A DNA stretch of 39,370 nucleotides from a virus, in the IMG/VR virus record IMGVR_UViG_3300050821_013520, positions 1 through 39,370 of that record. One strand, written 5' to 3'. Positions within the stretch are counted from its first letter, which is position 1; each line of letters starts with the position of its first letter. Made by a program: the position numbers and the translations under genes. Shown here one piece after another: positions 19,378 through 26,375 of the stretch. The notes under the pieces were generated by a model. That model did not search any database, was not told where the DNA came from, and saw only the letters and a list, made by a program, of their open reading frames with translations.

Positions 19378-20671
19378 TGTGCTTGATTTTTCCTCCCTCG
19401 ATACCACCACGGACGACGTCACCGACCAGTCCACTGACACCGACGTCGTCGATACCGACACCGATCACGATGCTGGCGGTGATGGCTCCGCCGATGCCGG
19501 TGATGGTGGCGGTGATGGGGCCGAAGCCGACGCTGGCGGCGAAGAAAAGCTCGATGGCCGCAAAGGCCCGCAGGCGATCCGCAATGCGGTGAAGGCGGCA
19601 TCCGACGCCGTTCCCGAACAGGCTGCCCGCCTGAAGGAAATGGCGAACGGCTACTTCCGCGAACAGGCGTACAAGGCGACTTTCGCCACACCGCAGGAAG
19701 CCGCTTCCGCGAAGCAGCTTATTGAGTCGGTCGGCGGCGTGGAAGGGATCGCGAAATTCCAGGAGCGCGATCAGATTTATCAGGCCCAGGACGCCATGTT
19801 CGAGGAGGGTAATCCCGAGGTCCTCGACGACTTCTTTGAGGATTTCCCGGATGGCGCTGTGGCACTGGCTCCGGCCTATCTGGATCGGCTGGCGAAGGTG
19901 AACCCAGAGGCATTGTCGGCAGCGGTGATGCCGCACGTCGTCGGCGTCCTGCAGGGAATCGGTTTCGACAGCTTCCTGCGCACCATGCACGCAGAGTCGG
20001 ACCCCGCGAAGTTCAAGGGACTGGTGGAACAGCTCTACAACTGGTTTGCGGGCGAGCATAAGAAGGCGGGCCAGCTCCGTCAGCCCGCTGCGAAGAATCC
20101 TGGCACCGATCGCATCAAGCAACAGCAGACCAAGCTGGATCAGGAACGCGAACAGCTCTTCAGCGATGGGGTCACGGCGAAGGTGCGGACCTCTACCGGC
20201 GCGGAGATGAGCAGTGTCGTCGATCAGCAGGCGAAGCGCTACGGATGGAACGACAAGCAGAAGGCCCATTACCAGAAGACGCTCGGACAGCGGGTTGTCG
20301 ATGCGCTGAACGCGGATGAGACCTATAAGAGCCAGCTCAAGATCAAGCAGAGCAGCAAGGCCCGCACCCACGACACGGTCGCGAATCATATCTCCGGAGC
20401 CTTCAACGAAAAGCTGAAGGACATGGCTTTCGACGTCGCCACCGAAATCTACGGAGCACCAAAGGGCGGCAAGGGTAAGCCCGGCGGCAAGCCCACCACC
20501 GGCGTGGTGAAACCCGGAACGCCGAAGACCGCGCCCGGCGGCGGCCCGATCCTCGTCAGCGCACAGCCGTCGCGTGAACAGGTTGACTGGCGGAAGCCGA
20601 ACGCTGAAGAGCTGTGGATCATGAACCAGGCCTGGCTGAAGAGCGGGCGGTTCGTCACCTGGAAGGACTAA
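19367..20671 (+). CDS. Probable capsid scaffolding protein
   Basis: A 434-residue protein with a highly acidic, Asp/Thr/Gly-rich N-terminus (about residues 8-60). A helical, Gln/Lys/Ala-rich body follows, then a Gly/Lys/Pro-rich linker (KGGKGKPGGKPTTGVVKPG) and a short basic C-terminus ending WLKSGRFVTWKD. The place between portal and major capsid, the helical composition and a charged C-terminus are typical of scaffolding proteins that guide capsid assembly and are then removed. AGGAGACCAGACCA precedes the ATG. No protease motif is seen. Moderate confidence, from context and composition. Confidence 0.55.
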   Translation: MAASVLDFSSLDTTTDDVTDQSTDTDVVDTDTDHDAGGDGSADAGDGGGDGAEADAGGEEKLDGRKGPQAIRNAVKAASDAVPEQAARLKEMANGYFREQAYKATFATPQEAASAKQLIESVGGVEGIAKFQERDQIYQAQDAMFEEGNPEVLDDFFEDFPDGAVALAPAYLDRLAKVNPEALSAAVMPHVVGVLQGIGFDSFLRTMHAESDPAKFKGLVEQLYNWFAGEHKKAGQLRQPAAKNPGTDRIKQQQTKLDQEREQLFSDGVTAKVRTSTGAEMSSVVDQQAKRYGWNDKQKAHYQKTLGQRVVDALNADETYKSQLKIKQSSKARTHDTVANHISGAFNEKLKDMAFDVATEIYGAPKGGKGKPGGKPTTGVVKPGTPKTAPGGGPILVSAQPSREQVDWRKPNAEELWIMNQAWLKSGRFVTWKD

Positions 20672-20701
20672 CCAGGCCCCTCACAAATTATTTTGCGACT
20701 T

Positions 20702-20736
20702 AGTCGGCGAGATGGCTTTCCATCTTGTCTACGCCT
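20702..20736 (+). promoter_or_regulatory. Conserved 35-bp element, copy C
   Basis: AGTCGGCG at 20702-20709, 17 bases, then GTCTACGCCT at 20727-20736. It lies 30 bases after the scaffold stop, behind AT-rich DNA (AAATTATTTT). The middle is a perfect hairpin, AGATGG-CTTT-CCATCT, filling 16 of the 17 spacer bases. It sits before a homing endonuclease gene and, further on, the major capsid gene. Confidence 0.62.
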
Positions 20737-20796
20737 ACAGAAGAAGAGTTTGCGGAAGTAATTAAGATCAGCCGGGCTTATTCGGTATTAACCTTC

Positions 20797-21315
20797 ATGG
20801 CGCAGCCCGGTTACATCTACCTCATCGGCTCCACTCGGTTCGGCTGGTACAAGATCGGACGATCGCGGAAGCCGGACATCAGGATTAAGGACCTCGGCAT
20901 TTTGTTGCCGTTCAAGGTCGAGGCATTTGCCGTCTGGAAGACGACCAACGCTGAACTGACTGAAAAGCTGTTTCATAAGAAACACTCCGCGCAGAACATT
21001 AACGGCGAGTGGTTCAGCTTCGGGACGGCGCAGGTCGCCGGAATCATTCATGGGGACGCGCCGTACGATGCCCTGCGAGTTTATCCGGGGCAGGCCCGCG
21101 TGTTCTGTGGGTTTCAGAACGTCGTAAAAGATCGCGTGGTTAACCACAAGTCGCGCTCTGAAGTCGCGCACAGGAAAGAGAACGGTCGTGCTTTTAGCGA
21201 CGCAATGAACGATTACTTGCGAGAGCACAACCTGGAGCAGACCCCGAAGAATAGAACACTGGCACGGGAAGCCATCAAGTCTGCCTACCAACATTTAGAG
21301 TTCGTCGCGCACTAG
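20797..21315 (+). CDS. T5orf172 (GIY-YIG superfamily) endonuclease-like protein
   Basis: About 172 residues. The N-terminal domain is T5orf172, a GIY-YIG relative: PGYIYLIGSTRFGWYKIGRS, then DLGILLPFKVEAF, and a conserved Glu/His helix (ELTEKLFHKKHSAQNINGEW). The C-terminal half is basic and likely binds DNA (VVNHKSRSEVAHRKENGRAF). It is probably a homing or self-spreading nuclease. The start is uncertain: ATG 20797 is given, but TTG 20725 is in frame and would run through copy C of the conserved element. It lies between scaffold and major capsid genes. Confidence 0.75.
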   Translation: MAQPGYIYLIGSTRFGWYKIGRSRKPDIRIKDLGILLPFKVEAFAVWKTTNAELTEKLFHKKHSAQNINGEWFSFGTAQVAGIIHGDAPYDALRVYPGQARVFCGFQNVVKDRVVNHKSRSEVAHRKENGRAFSDAMNDYLREHNLEQTPKNRTLAREAIKSAYQHLEFVAH

Positions 21316-21425
21316 ACGGTAAATGGTGCCCTCTGTGATCGGTTATCACTGGCCGTCGCGCACCAGACACAAATGTGTGCCCGTTCAGCTTTCGAGCTGA
21401 GAACCTCTGATCGGTCAATTCACTG
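21303..21425. repeat. Imperfect tandem duplication after the T5orf172 gene
   Basis: CGTCGCGCACTAGAC at 21303 recurs as CGTCGCGCACCAGAC at 21354, both continuing to ...GTGCCC. CTCTGTGATCGGT..CACTG at 21331-21351 recurs at 21405-21425 in similar form. The second unit has an extra hairpin between the two parts (21383-21404: CAGCT-TTCG-AGCTG with flanking GTT/AAC). The first unit includes the gene's stop codon. This looks like a duplication linked to insertion of the endonuclease gene. Confidence 0.55.
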
Positions 21426-21456
21426 TTGCTCCGAAACCAGACCAGACAATGACCAG

Positions 21457-21515
21457 CCCCGATAACTCGGGGAAATAACCCATCAAGCGCGACACCACCC
21501 GTGTGTCCAGCGCTT
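21457..21515 (+). promoter_or_regulatory. Two hairpins in the major capsid leader
   Basis: CCCCGA-TAAC-TCGGGG (21457-21472) is a perfect six-pair hairpin. AAGCGCGACAC (21485-21495) pairs with GTGTC (21503-21507) and, after a two-base bulge, GCGCTT (21510-21515). The second ends one base before GGAG, the capsid ribosome site. They may stabilise the abundant capsid mRNA or control its translation. Confidence 0.5.
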
Positions 21516-21528
21516 CGGAGAGTCATTC

Positions 21529-22842
21529 ATGATCGGCACAGAAGCAGCGTTCCAGAATATTGAGCTGGAACAGTTCAACAAGAAAATTCCTGACCTCATT
21601 TATCAGGGCAAGACGCTTTACTCCCTGATGAAGGATCGTTTCCCCAAGGTCCCGCAGTCCAACATCACCGAGGGCGGCTCGACGCAGCGCGCCTCCATGC
21701 GTGTTCCGTTCCGCGTGCAGGGTGGCCCGGCCATCTCGCAGGGCACCGGCAACGGCGACAGCATGGGCAGCGGCAACGCCTCGGTCTATCAGTCTTTCGT
21801 GGGCAGCCCGGTGTACAACTACGCCGTTCAGCAGCTCACCGAGCTGTCGGAACTCGCCACGAAGGGTAAGGATCGCAGCACGATCGGCTCCCTGAAGGCG
21901 AAGGAGCTGAAGAACTCGCTCGACAGCGCCCTCAACGGTTTCGAAGCCCTCCTTTATGGCGATGGCTCCGGAGCCCTGGCACAAATCCCGTCCACCGCGA
22001 CGATTTCATCTGGCAGCGGCAGCGGCAACGAAACCAGCTTCATCACCGGTCTGCTCGCTACCATCTGCACAGACAACCAGGTTCTGCAGTTTTTCCCGGC
22101 TGAGGGCGGAAGCTCTCGCGGATCGGCAACGGTCTCCGTGAACGATCCCGTCACCGGCACCATCTGGTTCAGCACTGATCTGCCTTCGGGCACCGCAGTC
22201 GGCGATTACATCGTCGTCAATGGTTCCTCGGGCGCAATCGGCTCCGGCATCCTCGGCACCACGAGCTGGATCAACTCATCCACCTCTGGCACCCAGGCCG
22301 GTTACAACCGCGCTCTGTATCCGTCGCGTACCAGCTCGCCGAGCATCAACCTGAACGGCGGCGCTGTCACGGCGTCCCTGTCGGCCCGCATTGAGCGTCT
22401 GCTCGGTCAGGCGATGGGCGGCGACAACAAGACGAAAGACTCGGGCATTTATCTGTTCGGAGATGATCAGGCGGAGGCCGTGGCAACCACCACGTACTAC
22501 CAGCAGCGCATCACCCAGCAGAGCGATCGCGCGTCGAACAACGAAGTTCCCGACACGAGCCGGAAGTACTTCGCGGGCACTTTCGGACAGCGCGAAGTCA
22601 ACATCAGCTACAACCAGCCGCGTGGCCGCATCGACATGCTGTTGACCGATTCATGGCTCCTTGGGGTGCTCGTCGATTGGTCGCTTTACGACTATACGGG
22701 CGAAGGAAATTTTTCCATGCCTGTGCCGGATGGGTCCGGAAATTGGACCACGGCCCGTCAGAGCTGCTACCGCAGCGCCCTGCAGGTCTTCTGCTCCGCG
22801 CCGCGTCATCAGCTCTTCGTCGAGAACGCAGCCCAGCCGTGA
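21529..22842 (+). CDS. Major capsid protein
   Basis: A 437-residue protein with the look of an HK97-fold shell protein: a helical N-arm (EAAFQNIELEQFNKKIPDLI), a long Gly/Ser-rich surface-loop region (roughly 70-95 and 145-250), a spine-helix candidate (DSALNGFEALLYGDG), and beta-rich segments toward the C-terminus. It lies after scaffold and is followed by a strong terminator-like hairpin, as expected for the most highly expressed structural gene. GGAG lies eight bases before the ATG. The hairpin-rich leader is described separately. Assignment is by gene order, size and composition; no single diagnostic motif proves it. Confidence 0.65.
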   Translation: MIGTEAAFQNIELEQFNKKIPDLIYQGKTLYSLMKDRFPKVPQSNITEGGSTQRASMRVPFRVQGGPAISQGTGNGDSMGSGNASVYQSFVGSPVYNYAVQQLTELSELATKGKDRSTIGSLKAKELKNSLDSALNGFEALLYGDGSGALAQIPSTATISSGSGSGNETSFITGLLATICTDNQVLQFFPAEGGSSRGSATVSVNDPVTGTIWFSTDLPSGTAVGDYIVVNGSSGAIGSGILGTTSWINSSTSGTQAGYNRALYPSRTSSPSINLNGGAVTASLSARIERLLGQAMGGDNKTKDSGIYLFGDDQAEAVATTTYYQQRITQQSDRASNNEVPDTSRKYFAGTFGQREVNISYNQPRGRIDMLLTDSWLLGVLVDWSLYDYTGEGNFSMPVPDGSGNWTTARQSCYRSALQVFCSAPRHQLFVENAAQP

Positions 22843-22860
22843 GTTCTAACCGATAACTCT

Positions 22861-22884
22861 TAGGGGCGGCTAAGTCCGCCCCTA
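22861..22884 (+). terminator. Terminator-like hairpin after the capsid gene
   Basis: TAGGGGCGG (22861-22869) pairs perfectly over nine bases with CCGCCCCTA (22876-22884), with a six-base loop. The T tract is weak (TCCATTTC), so it probably attenuates rather than fully stops transcription before the GroES-like gene. It would let capsid mRNA exceed that of the downstream genes. Confidence 0.7.
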
Positions 22885-22921
22885 TCCATTTCACCCCTCA
22901 CCTATAGACCAGGACCAGACC

Positions 22922-23422
22922 ATGGAAATCATCGACCGGCGTCAATTTGACGCTGAAGGAAACCCCGTCGCCTCCGAAGTCACGGACGCGGAAGCCGCAG
23001 CCCCCGCAAAGCCCGAAATCGATTACCGCAAGCTGCTCACCGAGGCGCTCGGTTCCGCTACTCAGCACGGGAAAGAGCTGCCGATCCTCGATCGTATTCT
23101 GGTGCTCCGCTCGAAGGCGAACACGACCTACGAAGGCACCAACTTCATCATTCCCGACATCGCGAAGAAGAACCGCAACTGCGGCATCGTTGTCGCCATC
23201 AGCGAAGTGCTGGAAAAGCACGGCGTGCCGCTCGGCGGCATCTTCGTTCCCGCCAACATCGGCGTCGGCGACCTGGTCACCTTCACCGAGTACACGGATG
23301 AAGGCTTCCAGATCGAGCGCGAGGACGGCCAGCTCGACGAGTTCGTTCTCCTGCGCATCCACGACGTGAAGTTTGTTCGCCGCGTGGTCTACGGCGTCGC
23401 TGGCGCAGCGGTCAGCAACTAG
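22922..23422 (+). CDS. GroES-like phage co-chaperonin
   Basis: A 166-residue protein whose residues 54-153 match the GroES fold. LPILDRILVLRSKA corresponds to LHDRVLVKR, TYEGTNFIIPDIAKKNRNCG to the mobile loop and following strand, PANIGVGDLVTFTEY to the core GD-x-V-x-F strand, and EFVLLRIHDVKFV to the last strand. A 50-residue N-terminal extension is not part of GroES. Phage co-chaperonins such as T4 gp31 replace host GroES to enlarge the folding chamber for the capsid protein. Its place right after the capsid gene fits that role. The start carries a GGACCAGACC leader. Confidence 0.78.
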   Translation: MEIIDRRQFDAEGNPVASEVTDAEAAAPAKPEIDYRKLLTEALGSATQHGKELPILDRILVLRSKANTTYEGTNFIIPDIAKKNRNCGIVVAISEVLEKHGVPLGGIFVPANIGVGDLVTFTEYTDEGFQIEREDGQLDEFVLLRIHDVKFVRRVVYGVAGAAVSN

Positions 23423-23428
23423 GCTGTG

Positions 23429-24160
23429 ATGGAACCGATCAGAGATTCGCGCGGATACGCGGTCGAGCGCCGCGTCTGTCCGGAACACTTCCAGGAGAGA
23501 ATCCGCCAAGTCGCCGGAACAAATCGGTACGGCGAGGATAACTACAAGCTTGTCTGGGCACAGACCGAGACCACCATCGGCGGCGGCGAATGGGAAGCGC
23601 TTGGCGAAACCTTCAGGGGTTATCGTCCGTGCTATCTCAGCGATGGCCTCCCCCACTGGGTGCTCGTCAAATGGATCGACGCCGGTAAGTCACTCGAAAT
23701 GCCGTTCCTGCCCGCACAGGGGCCGGGTGCTTTCTACGCGGAGAACCAATGCCCGAAGACGGGCCTGCAGCTCCTCGGCGGGTATCCGTACCACGGCAAT
23801 TACCAGGTCGCTCTTCCTTTGGTCGCTAAGTGGTTCGCCAACGGGAAGCTCAACCTCCGGTTTTATCCACTCGACACCGAAATCGTCGAGATGATGATCC
23901 CGGTGATCCAAGCGTCGATGATCCTCACCAGTGAAGCGAAAAGGCGCTTCCTGAAGGAGCAGAACGAAAAGGACGAGCTGGAGGCCGACAAGCAGTTCGA
24001 GGCAATGTACAACGACCTCAAAGTTGACCGCCGCCTGGCCGCCTCTCAGTGGATTCAGGATGAGGAGCGGAAGATCGAACGCGCGTTCAATGCGGCGGCG
24101 ACCGCAAAGGTCATGGGGTTTAGCAAGAACACGCGATTCCAGTCGGATCGCCCGATCTAA
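23429..24160 (+). CDS. Hypothetical virion-region protein
   Basis: A 243-residue protein, globular in the first two thirds (rich in Trp, Tyr and Gly: NRYGEDNYKLVWAQTETTIG, GGYPYHGNYQVALPLVAKWF) and helical and charged at the C-terminus (EQNEKDELEADKQFEAMYND). No family is recognised. It follows the GroES-like gene by six bases. GTG 23426 is directly before ATG 23429 and could be the start. It is probably a minor head or capsid-associated protein. Confidence 0.5.
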   Translation: MEPIRDSRGYAVERRVCPEHFQERIRQVAGTNRYGEDNYKLVWAQTETTIGGGEWEALGETFRGYRPCYLSDGLPHWVLVKWIDAGKSLEMPFLPAQGPGAFYAENQCPKTGLQLLGGYPYHGNYQVALPLVAKWFANGKLNLRFYPLDTEIVEMMIPVIQASMILTSEAKRRFLKEQNEKDELEADKQFEAMYNDLKVDRRLAASQWIQDEERKIERAFNAAATAKVMGFSKNTRFQSDRPI

Positions 24161-24176
24161 GTCAGGAGACCAAGTA

Positions 24177-25010
24177 ATGGCACCAAAAGGTTTTGACCCG
24201 AAAGCTCAGGCGTTGAAAGAGAACGCCGTCAACATTAAGGGGTTCGATTTTGACCCCACCGCGTTTCGTGCCGCCGTTCCGAAGAGGCCGATTTATTTTT
24301 ACAACGTCTCAACGGTCGAGCACACCCGCAGGCTTCCCCCGAATCACCCACGCGGCCTTCTGTTTCAGGCGTGCCCGCCGGACAAGCCCTATGTCATTTG
24401 CCGGACCGTGCTGACGCATCCTTTCATTGAGTATCGCGAAGACACGAACAACAACCGCTTCCCCGTCGAGACGGACGGACAGCGTGAGGCCACCAAGATT
24501 CTCTGCCCCATGAACCCGGGCATCGATCAGAACTGGGATGACGCCGCAGCGCTCCACACCGGCGGCAATCTTTGCAGGCTCGGTGTCTTCTGGTCTTTCA
24601 ACAATCCGCCGCTGAAAGAGGAACTCGAAGCCGCCCGCAAGCGGATGATCGAGACCTACCGCAAAAGTATCGAGAAGATGGTCGCGATCGAAGCGTCGGA
24701 CGGCCAGGACGGCGCACGCAAAGCCGCCGACCGCACCGCCCACGCCGCCGCTGAACTTTTCCAGCAGTCGTATTCATGGCACCGCTCCGACCTCACCCAG
24801 CGCCGCGACGACGGCAAGGTCGATTGCGGAGTCTGCGGCGAGAAGATTCGCGAAACCGCCAAGCTCTGCGTTCACTGCCAGGCCCCAACCGATCCGGCGA
24901 AGCAGGCCGCGTGGCTGGAGGCGAAGTACGGGGCCGATGAGCCGAAGGCCACTCGGGGCCGCAAGCCGGTCGTCATCGATCCGGCGCAAGTCGTCGATTT
25001 TCAGAGTTAA
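24177..25010 (+). CDS. Hypothetical virion-region protein with C-terminal zinc ribbon
   Basis: A 277-residue protein. The N-terminal half (PKRPIYFYNVSTVEHTRRLP, then LFQACPPDKPYVICRTVLTH) is compact and beta-rich. A helical segment (LEAARKRMIETYRKSIEKMV) follows. The C-terminus carries two cysteine pairs (CGVCGEKIRETAKLCVHC), a clear zinc ribbon. ATG 24177 is chosen for its CAGGAGACCAAGTA leader. In many phages a protein of this layout is encoded between capsid and connector genes; its role is not established. The 109-base gap after it contains a small GGGA-GAAA-TCCC hairpin and no gene. Confidence 0.55.
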   Translation: MAPKGFDPKAQALKENAVNIKGFDFDPTAFRAAVPKRPIYFYNVSTVEHTRRLPPNHPRGLLFQACPPDKPYVICRTVLTHPFIEYREDTNNNRFPVETDGQREATKILCPMNPGIDQNWDDAAALHTGGNLCRLGVFWSFNNPPLKEELEAARKRMIETYRKSIEKMVAIEASDGQDGARKAADRTAHAAAELFQQSYSWHRSDLTQRRDDGKVDCGVCGEKIRETAKLCVHCQAPTDPAKQAAWLEAKYGADEPKATRGRKPVVIDPAQVVDFQS

Positions 25011-25119
25011 CAACCTTCCGGGGAGAAATCCCTCCGCATGATCCGCCCGGCCCTGGTCTCCGGCGCGTGGCGCGGGGCGGTCCTATCCCCGGATGCCTTT
25101 CCCTCCAGGAGTCAGATAA

Positions 25120-25950
25120 GTGGCCGTAGCCGGACAGAACAATTACCCGTCGCTGAACACCATCGGCAACTTGTGCCGCAGCGCGGTCAATGACGACAAG
25201 CCCGGGAAGACCGGCACGCCCGGCGAAGGTCAGATTCTGACCAACAACGGCTCGACCACCGATGTAACTCTTCAGAACTTCATGAACTCCGCGATCCGTG
25301 ACACCTATCGCGATCTGCGGATCATGGGTTCGCCGACGCTGATCCGGGATAACTACCTCCTGCTCGGTCTTACCCCGGTGAACTCCGCGCTGGGTGTGGG
25401 AGCTGTCAACCCGGCGGTTCAGGTTTCGGTTCAGTATGTCGGATATTTCGACGGCCTGGAATATAACCCCAACCTTCTGCTCCCCGGCGACCTCATCCTC
25501 CCGTATGAAGTGTGGTGGCGGCAGAGCGGCACCAACAACCCCTTCCGGGAAGTTCCGCAGGCCACCGGCCCGCTGCGTTCGCGCTATCAGACGATCCACC
25601 CGGGCGAATGGGAGTGGCGTCAGGATTCCATCTGGTTGAACGGTTCACTCGTTCCCATCGACCTGCGCCTTCGCTACGAATCCACCTTCGTGGATTTGGC
25701 CGCGCCCAACATCGACTGGACGAACACCTTCGTGCCGATCCTCGATTCCGAGGAAGCGATCGCCGACAAGATTCTGGTCCGTTACGGACGGCGACTTAGC
25801 TCCTCCCAGGGCATTGCCTTCGACCAGGACCTGCAGACCCAGGCGGATCGATCGATGCTCAAGCTTCGCCAGCAATACACGAAGTCGCGCCAGAAGATCG
25901 ATTTTCGTCAGCCCCTCTTCGGCGGCGGACGTCGCGGCTCCCGCCGCTAA
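25120..25950 (+). CDS. Probable head-tail connector protein
   Basis: A 276-residue protein starting with GTG, with CAGGAG ten bases upstream. The N-terminal helical region (TLQNFMNSAIRDTYRDLRIM) is like connector or adaptor proteins. A beta-rich middle with many aromatic residues (YPYEVWWRQSGTNNPFREVP region) and a basic Arg/Gly C-terminal tail (FGGGRRGSRR) follow. Size and position after the capsid block fit a podovirus tail-tube A (gp11/gp4-like) or stopper protein. This is an inference from order and shape. Confidence 0.5.
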   Translation: MAVAGQNNYPSLNTIGNLCRSAVNDDKPGKTGTPGEGQILTNNGSTTDVTLQNFMNSAIRDTYRDLRIMGSPTLIRDNYLLLGLTPVNSALGVGAVNPAVQVSVQYVGYFDGLEYNPNLLLPGDLILPYEVWWRQSGTNNPFREVPQATGPLRSRYQTIHPGEWEWRQDSIWLNGSLVPIDLRLRYESTFVDLAAPNIDWTNTFVPILDSEEAIADKILVRYGRRLSSSQGIAFDQDLQTQADRSMLKLRQQYTKSRQKIDFRQPLFGGGRRGSRR

Positions 25951-25991
25951 GATTCTTTCCCACAAAATTCACAGTTTCACAGGAGTAACAC

Positions 25992-26363
25992 ATGGCACTC
26001 GCACTTACCGTTTTGAACGCGCCGAACGGGACCGACAATTCCCAGAAGCGCCTGATCCTTGAAGGCACCGGCGTGCTCAGCGGCGATTACGCCGAAGGCG
26101 GCGAAGCAATCACCTGGACCGGCCTTCAGGATGCAGCGGGCTTCAATGTTCTGCTGAACACCAAGAATCCGCCCGTCCCTCTCTGGGTGGAATTCCAGGT
26201 CGGTGAGCCGGACGGAGCGGTGTGGCCGCTCGTTTTTAACTACTCGACCGGCAACCTCCAGAGCTTTGTCCAGAGTACCGGTGATGAGCAGTCCGCCGGT
26301 GCGTACAGCGGAGCCCAGACCGGCGCTGTCCTGTACTTCAAAGCTGAATTCCAGAAGGACTAA
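25992..26363 (+). CDS. Small structural protein, possible decoration or tail protein
   Basis: A 123-residue protein, mostly beta, with low charge and many Gly/Thr/Ser residues (MALALTVLNAPNGTDNSQKR, WTGLQDAAGFNVLLNTKNPP). No family is recognised. CAGGAG about nine bases before the ATG gives good translation. It lies just ahead of the giant tail gene, so it may decorate the capsid or help attach the tail. Function is not proven. Confidence 0.5.
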   Translation: MALALTVLNAPNGTDNSQKRLILEGTGVLSGDYAEGGEAITWTGLQDAAGFNVLLNTKNPPVPLWVEFQVGEPDGAVWPLVFNYSTGNLQSFVQSTGDEQSAGAYSGAQTGAVLYFKAEFQKD

Positions 26364-26375
26364 GGCCCGCTCAGC

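Noticed and set aside
19259-20389. Long minus-strand reading frame opposite the scaffold-like gene
   Set aside because: Leu/Ile-rich shadow of a real coding strand; no start signal and no domain.
21450-21479. Nine-codon leader peptide before the capsid gene
   Set aside because: It has no proper ribosome site; mentioned only as a possibility with the leader structure.
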